A stretch of DNA of 8,770 bases from Nitrospirota bacterium (GCA_021812785.1 JAKAMR010000012.1:28055-36824), one strand, 5' to 3'; counted from the first letter of the stretch, positions 1-5,814 are shown. The notes: a model not told the origin generated them from the letters alone. Numbers and translations are program-made.

Positions 1-491
1 ACCGTATTGAACCCGATGTCCACTGCAAGGATGTTGCCGGATACGGCAGGATTGTCATGCAGGTACGCCTTAATGCCGCCCAGGCCCTGGGGATAGACAA
101 TTACCCTGCCGAAATCGAGGGCGCTTGCCCCCTCGATATGCGTAAGAGAGTTTTGAAGCGCGCTGATGGCGCTGGCCGTCCCATTCCTGGCCTGAGCTAC
201 CTCCGCCTTCCAGAAATCATAAGGCAGGCCAACAATCAGGACGTCATCCTGCAAGATGCCAGCCTTTCCGGCACATACGGACACAAATAGAGGGTACATC
301 TCCACCAACTCCTCGATGGTTCTCAGATACCGGCTACCGGTTTCAAGGAGCGCCCTTTCCCCGACCAGGAATCTGTCCCCGCGGTAAATGAAACCTTCCG
401 CTTTTGACCGCCTGAAACAACTCCTCACAGCCCCTTTCGCGCTGCCGCAAAGCCACTTCGCTCTGCTGAAACCAAGGTCTACTACAAACAT
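1..491 (-). CDS. ParM/StbA-like actin-fold ATPase (3' end outside window)
   Basis: The gene reads leftward off the edge, and 163 residues are visible. The N-terminus MFVVDLGFSRAKW has the phosphate-1 loop pattern of the actin/ParM superfamily (V-D-L-G-F). The last visible residues, AVDIGFNT (156-163), match the phosphate-2 motif. Between them, IVYPQGLGGIKAYL (131-144) resembles the segment before phosphate-2 in ParM-like proteins. In this family the protein polymerises with ATP to segregate low-copy plasmids or phage genomes in the cytoplasm. The ATG start follows AGGAGG at 497-502 with a 5-nt spacer, which makes the start secure. No ParR-like partner is visible; it could lie beyond the left edge or be the divergent basic protein at 914-1339. 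An actin homologue with another role (for example a phage-cargo filament) is not excluded. Confidence 0.82.
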   Translation of the reverse strand, partial: MFVVDLGFSRAKWLCGSAKGAVRSCFRRSKAEGFIYRGDRFLVGERALLETGSRYLRTIEELVEMYPLFVSVCAGKAGILQDDVLIVGLPYDFWKAEVAQARNGTASAISALQNSLTHIEGASALDFGRVIVYPQGLGGIKAYLHDNPAVSGNILAVDIGFNT

Positions 492-618
492 GACCGCCTC
501 CTAATCGAAAAATTTAAAGCCTCTACAGATATATACGCCGGGGGCAACTTTAAAACGTCCGGCTTCATTTTTTTACTTTCCTTTCCAATAAGTTGCCTTT
601 CACTGTTTTACAGAGTTT

Positions 619-718
619 ATGGGTTTTCCTTTCTTTTCTTTGTTTTCTTTATTTTCACGATCGGGCTTCTCTTTCTTTTTTCAATGAGTTCCACGGTTTC
701 CATCGGGTTTCTTTCTTT
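619..718. repeat. Three pyrimidine-rich repeats spaced exactly 42 bp
   Basis: The motif AT(C)GGG followed by a pyrimidine run of the type YTTYYCTTTC occurs with its GGG at 621, 663 and 705, exactly 42 bp apart, or four turns of B-DNA. The second and third copies share ATCGGG-TTC-CTTTC; the first has ATGGG. Read on the actin-gene strand the copies resemble AAAGAAAG-AACCCGAT. A candidate partition-protein binding array upstream of the actin-like gene; low sequence complexity makes chance similarity possible. Confidence 0.4.
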
Positions 719-821
719 ACCGGGCGAGGCGGTGCAAGGGACGAATGCCGGAGTCGCTGAAAGCCGTCGATGGAAGGATTCTCATGGTCAAAGAGACTGT
801 AAAAGAAAAAGTTCTGTTTTA

Positions 822-847
822 TAGTTTGTTTCATAATGTAGTTTGTT
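822..847. repeat. Direct repeat TAGTTTGTT x2
   Basis: TAGTTTGTT occurs at 822-830 and again at 839-847, 17 bp apart, in the AT-rich leader of the gene at 914. It is followed by further TTTG-rich sequence. It could be an operator or part of a centromere, or simply low-complexity sequence. Confidence 0.3.
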
Positions 848-913
848 ATTTGTTTGTTTTTAGTACTTTTTCTTTTCTCGGTAAACATGTTAGATTTCAG
901 ATGAAACAAGACC

Positions 914-1339
914 ATGAAAAAACAGGATAAATCCATAAGGAGACTTGGATTCACTGAAAGATCGCTGAATATCCTTGCCAGGCTGGGGGCTGTGAGGGTG
1001 GCCCCGGCCGGGGCCGCCCGCACCAAGGCGGACATGGACTTCCTGATGAAACTCTCCCGCGTCTGGAAGGACGCTGAATGGATCAGGGAAAGCCTCCGGC
1101 AGGTCAGGTCCAAGGCGAGAAGGGAAAAGCTCGTCCGGGAGCTGGAGGTGACAAAGCCGGAGCGGTATGTCATGAACAGGTACCTGAATGCGGGCGAAAG
1201 GCTTCCCCTCGAAAAGGTGGCGGCAGAGCTCGCCCGCTTTTACAAGCTGCCGGAAAAAACCGCAGGCGAAATCGTCAAAAAAATGAGAAGCCGGGCGTAT
1301 ATGGCCAAGCACAGGCAAAAGACTGCGAAAGAGAACTGA
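914..1339 (+). CDS. Small basic hypothetical protein (141 aa)
   Basis: I do not recognise this protein family. It is strongly basic and probably mostly helical. A central Arg/Lys-rich stretch covers residues 55-82, and a C-terminal part around residues 93-125 (LPLEKVAAELARFYKLPEKT) reads like a helix-turn-helix with conserved-looking hydrophobic spacing. No signal peptide or membrane segment is visible. Codon composition is clearly coding-like compared with the AT-rich DNA upstream. The ATG at 914 has only a weak upstream AGATGA and no good Shine-Dalgarno, so the start is uncertain. It is divergent from the actin-like ATPase across the repeat region. That position suggests, without proving, a DNA-binding role such as a partition adaptor or a regulator of the partition locus. 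Confidence 0.6.
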   Translation: MKKQDKSIRRLGFTERSLNILARLGAVRVAPAGAARTKADMDFLMKLSRVWKDAEWIRESLRQVRSKARREKLVRELEVTKPERYVMNRYLNAGERLPLEKVAAELARFYKLPEKTAGEIVKKMRSRAYMAKHRQKTAKEN

Positions 1340-1380
1340 AAAAAATCGGGTGGCGGGCGGCCCGCCAGGGACGCCCGCCA
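1339..1380 (-). terminator. Rho-independent terminator of the leftward operon
   Basis: The stem TGGCGGGCG (1351-1359) pairs with CGCCCGCCA (1372-1380) around a 12-nt loop. Read leftward it is followed after a few bases by seven Ts (the A-run at 1339-1345). It lies about 57 bp beyond the stop of the sigma-factor gene, as expected for the end of that operon. The spacing between stem and T-run is slightly long. The T-run abuts the stop codon of the convergent gene. Confidence 0.55.
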
Positions 1381-1436
1381 TGCCGTTCAGATGGCAGTTT
1401 TCCAAAAAACGTATCCGGACGTAACTTCCGAAGGAC

Positions 1437-2417
1437 CTAAACAAAGCACTCCCTGATAAACGGCAGATAATGCTGGGCCGGTAGTGATGAAATGAGGTTT
1501 GGCCTTCGCCGGCCGCGTGCGGCCACAATTCTGAGCTCGGACGGCGAGGACAAGTCTTTCACCCGCATGAGCCCTCTTTTGAGGAAATTCTGGACGTTCT
1601 GCCTGGAGACGTCCATGAGCCTGGCCGTCTCTCTCCTGGTGTACCCGGCGATACGAAACTCCCACGCCCGCCGCTCCTTGAAAGTCATGAGATCGAGGGC
1701 CCTCCGAACTACCATCTTCCGCTCCTCCGGCGAGAGGTCGTCCACGATATCGATTGGTTCAGGCTGGCCGTCGATGGAATCGAATATTTTTTCCCCATCG
1801 ATCAGAAGCTCCGCAGGCGTCTCGGTCGCCGGCGATTCCTCGTCCCCGAATTCCTGGTATTCATCATGGAAGACGTCCGATCTTCCGTGCGTATAAGTCA
1901 TCCCGAGGCAGTCAACCCGAAAGGCCGACCAGAATATCCGCTCGAAGGAAACGGTCTTCAGCCGGTTGTCCTTGCGGACCCCGAGAGCGGTTTCATAGGC
2001 CTGCTGGACGAACTCCTCCAGTTCATACGGCGAATACGCAAGGTATTTTCTTGCGTGCCCCTTGATCTGCGGCAGGTTGTCCTCAACCCATTTGAGGATA
2101 TCTTCGGCATCCATCGCCACAGGGGCCTTTGCGCGAGAAGTCTCAACGGCGGTTAATTCATCGGCCATTATCACCGGCAGAATGGCCTTGGCGCCGCCAG
2201 GCGCAACTTTTGAGGCGGGGTCCCTGGGGCCCGGCTGTGACCGTCCCTCGGCGCAGATTCGCCTTGACGCGGCTGATGGAGCAGGCAACTGCTCCATGGC
2301 GGCAAAAACCGGAAGGAATCCCTGGGCTGATTTGTATTTCTTTGGCCGGCTCGTGCATTTTGCGGCACGGACCGGAGACAACGGCGAGGCTTTTTCGAGG
2401 GGAGAAAATGCGCTCAT
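1437..2417 (-). CDS. Sigma-70 family (ECF-like) RNA polymerase sigma factor
   Basis: The protein has 326 residues. Residues about 106-172 (ILKWVEDNL through FVQQAYETAL to FWSAFRVDCLGM) have the pattern of sigma region 2, the part that contacts the core enzyme and the -10 element. Residues about 226-290 match sigma region 4: an acidic lead DDLSPEERK, then the helix-turn-helix GYTRRETARLMDVSRQNVQ, which would read the -35 element. The first 100 residues are a low-complexity Ala/Pro/Arg-rich extension not usual for ECF factors. The ATG at 2417 is nevertheless supported by AGGAG five bases upstream and by a 4-base overlap (ATGA) with the upstream gene, implying translational coupling. As the last gene of the replication operon it could switch on late or transfer genes of the element; that role is inferred. 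A non-sigma HTH regulator with sigma-like folds is the alternative. Confidence 0.75.
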   Translation of the reverse strand: MSAFSPLEKASPLSPVRAAKCTSRPKKYKSAQGFLPVFAAMEQLPAPSAASRRICAEGRSQPGPRDPASKVAPGGAKAILPVIMADELTAVETSRAKAPVAMDAEDILKWVEDNLPQIKGHARKYLAYSPYELEEFVQQAYETALGVRKDNRLKTVSFERIFWSAFRVDCLGMTYTHGRSDVFHDEYQEFGDEESPATETPAELLIDGEKIFDSIDGQPEPIDIVDDLSPEERKMVVRRALDLMTFKERRAWEFRIAGYTRRETARLMDVSRQNVQNFLKRGLMRVKDLSSPSELRIVAARGRRRPNLISSLPAQHYLPFIRECFV

Positions 2418-2962
2418 TTAAACTCCTGTTGCTGACAATGAGATTCGGGATACCAGCAGAAATCCCGCCTGCAATATCGCCAGGAAACACCGAAAAGTTT
2501 CCGTTCATCCTGAAAACAGGTCACAGACCCGGATTTTTTGTCATTATTAGCCTTAAAAAAACAACATGTTACATAACCCGATTTTCTGGCCTTAAGGTCT
2601 CCGTCCATTGACAGATTTTTATGAGTCTTAATCTTCTGTTTTTTAAGCTTTTCTTTATATTTTTGGCTGGCGACATGGTTTGAACGCCAATTCGCCGCTT
2701 TCTTGCACTCCGGAGAACAAAAATCACGCAGGCTTTTTTGAGGCCATAAATGACGGGAAATAGAAAAATCTCTTCTTGTCTGCACAAACCCCTTGCCGCA
2801 ATTCTTACACTTCAAAGTGATACCCCGGCAGTTCCTGCCTTTACGGCAGCCCGAAACATCGCGCACCGTTTTCTCGTGTCTTCTTTTCCGTTTCCTTCCA
2901 TCACGCTCTAAGTCTCCTGGTCCCGAAATCCTTTTCTCAATTGCGGCGATCCGCGCCGGCAC
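2414..2962 (-). CDS. Zinc-ribbon hypothetical protein (182 aa)
   Basis: The family is not recognised. Residues 52-86 carry a clear metal-binding pattern, C52-K-N-C55-G-K-x-F followed by F-C82-S-P-E-C86, typical of small zinc fingers in mobile-element proteins. A very basic N-terminal part (KRKRRHEK, 25-31) and a Lys-rich helix (101-116) suggest nucleic-acid binding. Residues 127-135 and 143-150 repeat a short K-S-G-x-V-T-C phrase. The annotated start is a GTG with GAGG five bases upstream. A much better ribosome site (AGGAGG, 3005-3010) precedes an ATG at 2999 in another frame that stops after seven codons, so a frameshift near the start is possible. The gene lies between the helicase loader and the sigma factor, overlapping the latter by ATGA, hence it is in the same operon. 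Confidence 0.65.
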   Translation of the reverse strand: MPARIAAIEKRISGPGDLERDGRKRKRRHEKTVRDVSGCRKGRNCRGITLKCKNCGKGFVQTRRDFSISRHLWPQKSLRDFCSPECKKAANWRSNHVASQKYKEKLKKQKIKTHKNLSMDGDLKARKSGYVTCCFFKANNDKKSGSVTCFQDERKLFGVSWRYCRRDFCWYPESHCQQQEFK

Positions 2963-3042
2963 TTGCGCCTCGCGCTCATTTGCCGTTTGACTCGCCCATT
3001 CATCCCTCCTTTTTCAATCTCCATGATACGCGGACGTTCCTG

Positions 3043-3993
3043 TCAGCCCCGACCGCCTTTTGGATATTTGATTACCCTCTTGTCCGGGCCTCTGAGGGTG
3101 AGGACCTTGCACAGTCCGGCAATGCGCGATGCGATCCTGTCATCCAGCTTCTTTGCCAGGGCGTCCAGACTCAAGTCGCTGGTTATCACTGTCTGCCGTT
3201 CTTCCCTGTACCGGCGGTCAAGCAACGTGTACAAAGTTTGCAGACTATACTTGCTTGTTTTCTCGGCCCCGAGATCGTCCAGGATGAGACAATCGGAGTC
3301 GGCGTACTGGTCGATGATCTCCTTCTCTGTCCGCTCGGAGTTGTCCCGGAAACTGTCCCTGATAGCCAACAACAGCTCCGGCGCGGTGATGAAGGCGGCA
3401 TCAGGAAGTCCAAACCTGTGTCCGTAAAAGGGATTTTTGACGTGCCCGCGGGGCTCCGCATTCAGCAGATAATCGCGCAGAAGCGCAACGGCGTAATGCG
3501 TTTTCCCCACTCCGCGCAGGCCGGTAAGAAAGACACTGCCGGCCTGCGATCTTAGCTCGGGCTTAAAGTCTTCCAGCCGGGCGGATAGATATCTCTTCGG
3601 CGCTCCGCATTTACGCAGGATGTCCTGTATCCGCCCACGCACATGGGCCTTGAAGGCATCTATCCTTTCCCGCTTCCGCCGATCTTCTCCCCACAGTTTC
3701 AACTTCGCGCATTCCGGGCAGTCGAAAGACCATGCAAGGGTAAATGGCATGACCGAAAAATCCGTCACCTCATGCCCTGATTCGCACCGGACAAATAGAG
3801 GCTTCGCCGCCTCGAACGCCCGCGCTACCTCTTTCCACTCAGGGGCGTCATCAAGTTCCTTCCGGGCGATTGCGCGGGCACCTTCGAAATCGCCCTCAGA
3901 GATCAACTTCTTCACCGAGCCCAGAATACTTGCCCGGCGTATCTGAATTTCCGCCCGTTTCAGCCCGATCGCTTCCGTCGCCAAGTCCTCCAT
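3043..3993 (-). CDS. dnaC: DnaC/IstB-like AAA+ helicase loader
   Basis: This is a 316-residue AAA+ ATPase. The Walker A motif is GLRGVGKT (158-165) and Walker B is CLILDD (235-240). A sensor-I-like VITSDL (269-274) and a C-terminal arginine-finger segment DDRIASRI (284-291) follow, the set expected in DnaC/DnaI-type loaders and IstB. Before the ATPase core, C70-x3-H74 and C92-P-E-C95 form a probable zinc site. In this family the protein loads the replicative helicase DnaB onto single-stranded DNA opened by an initiator. It follows the initiator gene with a 98-bp overlap, yet has its own strong ribosome site (GGGAGG, five bases before ATG 3993), so the start is well supported. The pairing initiator then loader is the lambda O-P or DnaD-DnaI layout. 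IstB of a transposon is unlikely because no istA is present. Confidence 0.88.
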   Translation of the reverse strand: MEDLATEAIGLKRAEIQIRRASILGSVKKLISEGDFEGARAIARKELDDAPEWKEVARAFEAAKPLFVRCESGHEVTDFSVMPFTLAWSFDCPECAKLKLWGEDRRKRERIDAFKAHVRGRIQDILRKCGAPKRYLSARLEDFKPELRSQAGSVFLTGLRGVGKTHYAVALLRDYLLNAEPRGHVKNPFYGHRFGLPDAAFITAPELLLAIRDSFRDNSERTEKEIIDQYADSDCLILDDLGAEKTSKYSLQTLYTLLDRRYREERQTVITSDLSLDALAKKLDDRIASRIAGLCKVLTLRGPDKRVIKYPKGGRG

Positions 3994-4912
3994 TTGGACC
4001 TCCCTTCTGCACGAGCAACTTGTTTATCTGCGATTTAAAAACACCGATGGAATAGCCTGCCTGCCTGATAAACGGGTCGTCAGCCCGTATAAGCGCGTCG
4101 TATAGCCGTTTCAGTTTTTCCAGACCATAGGCACCCAGGAGTCTTTTCACAATCCGGCCGTCTTTGCCGCCGTCTATCAGGAGCTTTTCTCCGGTCTTCT
4201 CCTGGTGTTTCCGGTAGGCGTAGTCGAGGAAAATCTTCACGTCGGGGGGGGACGTCGTCCCGTTGTTATATTCTTTCTTTATACTATCCTTTACTATACT
4301 ATGTGTTTTCCCGGCCGTAGAAATTACAGCGCTTTTTCTTTTTGGCGGTTTTCCATCCGTAGAAATTGAATTTTCATCCGTAGAAATTCCCTTTAGTGGC
4401 TCGTTAAGCTCCAATTCCTTCGCGGCCGAGGCTCTGTCTTTTAACTGCCCTTCCGCCAATTCGCCTTCTTGTGAATTTCCGCCTGTAGAAATCGAATTTT
4501 TATCCGTAAAAATTCCATCGCGCCCTATTTTCGCGGTATAGAAATCCGGTTTTTTGGGCGGGTCTGTTTTCCGGTTCTTATAGACTTCGCTTATTTCGGA
4601 GAGGAAATTGTCGCTCCAAATGATGCGCTGGCCCCACAATCCGAGGTCAATTTCGCCCAGCTTTGCCAGCAGATCCAGTATTTCAGTGCATGAATTTTCG
4701 GGCAGATGAATTTTCGCCTGTAGAAATTCCCACTGGAAAACATTTCTACAGTCGAAAAAGTGGCCGTCGCTGGACCCGAGGAGTTCCCACAGCTTAAACC
4801 AAGCGGCGTAACCGTCGTTCCCGTACCGCTGCTCCAGGATGAACATGGTCGGCCCGTGCGTGCAGTGGTGTGGAAAGTAGTCCACCGTCTGTTTTTTAGG
4901 ACGCCCCGCCAA
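3896..4912 (-). CDS. Replication initiator with DUF4373-like N-terminus; gene carries iterons
   Basis: The protein has 338 residues. Residues 10-110 (DYFPHHCTHGPTMFILEQRYG, then YAAWFKLWELLGSSDG) resemble the Lin1244/Lin1753 (DUF4373) winged-helix domain found in phage replisome organisers. A hydrophilic linker (about 112-220) is rich in Ser/Thr/Asp/Lys and contains repeats of I-S-T-D-x-N-S. A C-terminal helical domain (225-300, LDYAYRKHQEK to FKSQINKLL) is DnaD/primosome-like. It is expected to bind the element's origin and recruit the helicase loader encoded next. The start is TTG at 4912; an in-frame TAA lies directly before it, and AGGGGG five bases upstream supports it. The linker DNA contains the iterons and the AT-rich segment listed separately, so the origin probably lies within the gene. 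Domain naming is from recall of the family pattern and needs a profile search. Confidence 0.75.
   Translation of the reverse strand: MAGRPKKQTVDYFPHHCTHGPTMFILEQRYGNDGYAAWFKLWELLGSSDGHFFDCRNVFQWEFLQAKIHLPENSCTEILDLLAKLGEIDLGLWGQRIIWSDNFLSEISEVYKNRKTDPPKKPDFYTAKIGRDGIFTDKNSISTGGNSQEGELAEGQLKDRASAAKELELNEPLKGISTDENSISTDGKPPKRKSAVISTAGKTHSIVKDSIKKEYNNGTTSPPDVKIFLDYAYRKHQEKTGEKLLIDGGKDGRIVKRLLGAYGLEKLKRLYDALIRADDPFIRQAGYSIGVFKSQINKLLVQKGGPNGGLGDGSDRAETGGNSDTPGKYSGLGEEVDL
4262..4306. other. AT-rich segment beside the iterons (possible unwinding element)
   Basis: A 45-bp A/T-rich patch with repeated TACTAT/TATACTAT words lies inside the otherwise mixed-GC initiator gene, directly next to the outermost iteron. 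In lambda-type origins such a patch is where the duplex first opens. Assigned by position and composition only. Confidence 0.45.
4306..4759. repeat. Iteron array inside the initiator gene (candidate origin)
   Basis: About eight copies of a 20-bp element, consensus TTTTCATCCGTAGAAATTCC with CCTG as a variant of TCCG, have their TAGAAAT-type cores starting at 4318, 4360, 4381, 4486, 4507 (TAAAAATT), 4539 and 4721. One inverted copy lies at 4742-4759. The first five cores are separated by multiples of 21 bp (42, 21, 105, 21), two helical turns. Copies at 4528-4547 and 4711-4730 fall in two different reading frames from the other five, and one copy is inverted, so the conservation is of DNA rather than of protein. 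The 4711-4727 copy and the inverted copy form an inverted repeat with one mismatch over 17 positions. Confidence 0.7.
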
Positions 4913-4978
4913 TTACTCCCCCTTTCTGGCGCTCAACGTCTCTGCCACAATCTCTCATCCCCTCCCGGAAAGGGGCCC

Positions 4979-5004
4979 GGGGCCGAATAGGATAAAGCGG
5001 CCCC
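4979..5004. other. Hairpin upstream of the initiator gene
   Basis: GGGGCCG (4979-4985) and CGGCCCC (4998-5004) form a 7-bp stem with a 12-nt loop in the 121-bp gap between the small HTH gene and the initiator gene. No T-run follows, so it is not a classical terminator. It could damp or protect transcripts entering the initiator gene. Confidence 0.3.
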
Positions 5005-5033
5005 CGGCAGCCGGTGGATTAGAAACCCAAGGT

Positions 5034-5270
5034 TTAATCTGTCGCCATAGGCCCGTCTATCACGCGCCCATTACATCCGGCTTTGAGGCAAATTTTTTCA
5101 TGCGCTTCATAAAAGGCTTCGATCTTTTCCCATGTGTCCACGCTGCCCTTGGACTGTCCCTCGACAATCCGGTACAGCGTCGAGTAAGGGATCCCCATGG
5201 CCCTGGCAATGCCGCCAAGCCTTTTGCTCCGGTGGTCTCTCTGTAGTTTTTTGAGGAGTTCTTTTGTCAT
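5034..5270 (-). CDS. Small helix-turn-helix regulator (Cro-like position)
   Basis: The preferred reading is 78 residues starting MTKELLKKLQRD. Residues 20-45 (GGIARAMGIPYSTLYRIVEG) form a lambda-repressor-type helix-turn-helix with the usual A-x3-G-I-P-x-S-T-L-x-R pattern. The tail holds two cysteines and is not recognised. The reading frame is open upstream to an ATG at 5351, but that extension would be Phe/Leu-rich and would cover a promoter and an operator, so I reject it. ATG 5270 has no Shine-Dalgarno, and the putative -10 box ends 10 nt before it, so the mRNA may be leaderless. It is the first gene before initiator and loader and faces an XRE repressor gene, the position of cro in lambda-like phages. 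Which of the two regulators keeps the element quiet cannot be told from sequence. Confidence 0.72.
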   Translation of the reverse strand: MTKELLKKLQRDHRSKRLGGIARAMGIPYSTLYRIVEGQSKGSVDTWEKIEAFYEAHEKICLKAGCNGRVIDGPMATD

Positions 5271-5280
5271 AACGGGTTTT

Positions 5281-5310
5281 ATCTTATGCGCGATTGCATT
5301 AAAAAGTAAA
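5281..5310 (-). promoter_or_regulatory. Leftward promoter of the HTH/replication operon
   Basis: Read leftward, -35 TTTACT (5310-5305), an 18-bp spacer and -10 TAAGAT (5286-5281). ATG 5270 follows 10 nt later, implying a near-leaderless transcript. The dyad at 5285-5300 fills the spacer. The layout matches base for base the offsets in the promoter before the beta clamp. Confidence 0.55.
5285..5300. promoter_or_regulatory. Operator dyad O1: TATGC-N6-GCATT
   Basis: TATGCGCGATTGCATT lies inside the spacer of the leftward promoter, starting four bases after its -35 box and overlapping two bases of the -10 box. A protein bound here would block the replication operon. Same dyad as 5815-5830 and 5848-5863. 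Confidence 0.6.
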
Positions 5311-5327
5311 GTGTCGAGAAAAAAATA

Positions 5328-5357
5328 TTGCAAATTAATTCTGAAATGCATTAATAT
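5328..5357 (+). promoter_or_regulatory. Promoter of the XRE repressor-like gene
   Basis: -35 TTGCAA (5328-5333), 18-bp spacer, -10 TAATAT (5352-5357). It is followed immediately by three tandem ATATTCTTT-type repeats. Expected transcription start is near 5364, leaving a leader of about 30 nt with a ribosome site. Confidence 0.55.
5337..5352. promoter_or_regulatory. Weaker operator dyad O2
   Basis: AATTCTGAAATGCATT fits the W-A-T-G-C / G-C-A-T-W dyad with one mismatch in the left half-site. It sits between the -35 and -10 boxes of the XRE promoter, shifted by one base compared with O1 and O4. If real, it implies autoregulation with lower affinity. Confidence 0.4.
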
Positions 5358-5380
5358 TCTTTAGATTCTTTATATTCTTT
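5354..5380. repeat. Three tandem 9-bp repeats (operator candidate)
   Basis: ATATTCTTT, AGATTCTTT and ATATTCTTT follow each other without gaps at 5354-5362, 5363-5371 and 5372-5380. They cover the -10 box and the start region of the XRE gene and end just before its ribosome site. They differ from the TATGC dyad, so they may serve the second regulator. Confidence 0.55.
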
Positions 5381-5393
5381 ACAAAGGGAAAAC

Positions 5394-5714
5394 ATGAATT
5401 ACATTGGCGCAAGGATACGCCGTTTGATGGACCAGTCCGGTTACGATGAGATGGAGATGGCCCGGCGCACAGGTCTTAATCAGTCGACCATCAACAGGGT
5501 CCTCAATTCCACCACCATCCCCAAGTTCACGACGCTAACGAAAATAGCGGAAGGCCTGAATATTCCCGTGGAAGCTCTGACGCACCCTGACGAAACGGTT
5601 TCTTTATTGCTGATAGAGCTTTCCCGGCTGGACCGGGAGGTGACTCGCGATCTCTTAAAACACGCTGAAATGGAAAAACTCTACAGAGAAAAGAAAAAGC
5701 AGGAAAAAGGCTGA
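5394..5714 (+). CDS. XRE-family transcriptional regulator (CI-like)
   Basis: The protein has 106 residues. Residues 4-60 form a complete XRE/Cro-CI DNA-binding domain: IGARIRRLMDQSGY, then MEMARRTGLNQSTINRVLNS (recognition helix NQSTINRVL), then the closing helix LTKIAEGLNIPVEALTH. The rest is a Glu/Lys-rich helical tail (75-106) that may mediate dimerisation. There is no LexA-type self-cleaving peptidase domain, so induction would not follow the classic CI/LexA cleavage route unless another factor acts. AAGGGA seven bases before ATG gives a good ribosome site. It is divergent from the small HTH regulator and sits between the leftward replication operon and the clamp/integrase operon. It is the best candidate to bind either the TATGC dyads or the ATATTCTTT repeats. 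Confidence 0.85.
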   Translation: MNYIGARIRRLMDQSGYDEMEMARRTGLNQSTINRVLNSTTIPKFTTLTKIAEGLNIPVEALTHPDETVSLLLIELSRLDREVTRDLLKHAEMEKLYREKKKQEKG

Positions 5715-5814
5715 AATAATAAACCTGCGCACCTGGCAACTCGAAAAGAACGGACAATTAAGGCTTTTCTAACTTCTCCCCTTTAATTCAAAAAACCGGA
5801 AAACTTTCAAAATC

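Larger units (their letters stand above)
492..913. other. Non-coding AT-rich region between divergent genes
   Basis: About 420 bases lie between the divergently transcribed actin-like gene and the basic-protein gene, with no convincing gene. The plus strand is almost pure T/C from about 565 to 720 and T-rich again from 808 to 880. It holds the 42-bp phased repeats and the TAGTTTGTT repeats listed separately. Partition loci of the ParM type usually place both their promoter and their centromere next to the actin gene, so this stretch is the natural candidate for that role. That assignment is inference. Confidence 0.5.

Noticed and set aside
57..290. Plus-strand frame opposite the actin-like gene
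   Set aside because: It is a shadow of the minus-strand gene, which carries the phosphate-1 and phosphate-2 motifs and a strong ribosome site.
745..930. A 61-codon plus-strand frame with a hydrophobic stretch (possible small membrane protein)
   Set aside because: It lies in T-rich low-complexity DNA, which automatically encodes Phe/Leu/Val. It overlaps the next gene's start and has no clear family; the AGGGA upstream is too close to the ATG to be persuasive.
655..1528. Long minus-strand frames opposite the 141-residue protein
   Set aside because: Their composition (Ser/Arg/Pro/His-rich, no motif) is typical of antisense shadows. The plus-strand frame has coherent helical protein character.
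4306..4759. CRISPR array
   Set aside because: Repeats are irregularly spaced, imperfect, one is inverted, and they lie inside a coding sequence.
5271..5351. Longer start (ATG 5351) for the small HTH regulator
   Set aside because: The extension would be a Phe/Leu-rich leader covering a promoter and dyad operator sites, with no good ribosome site.
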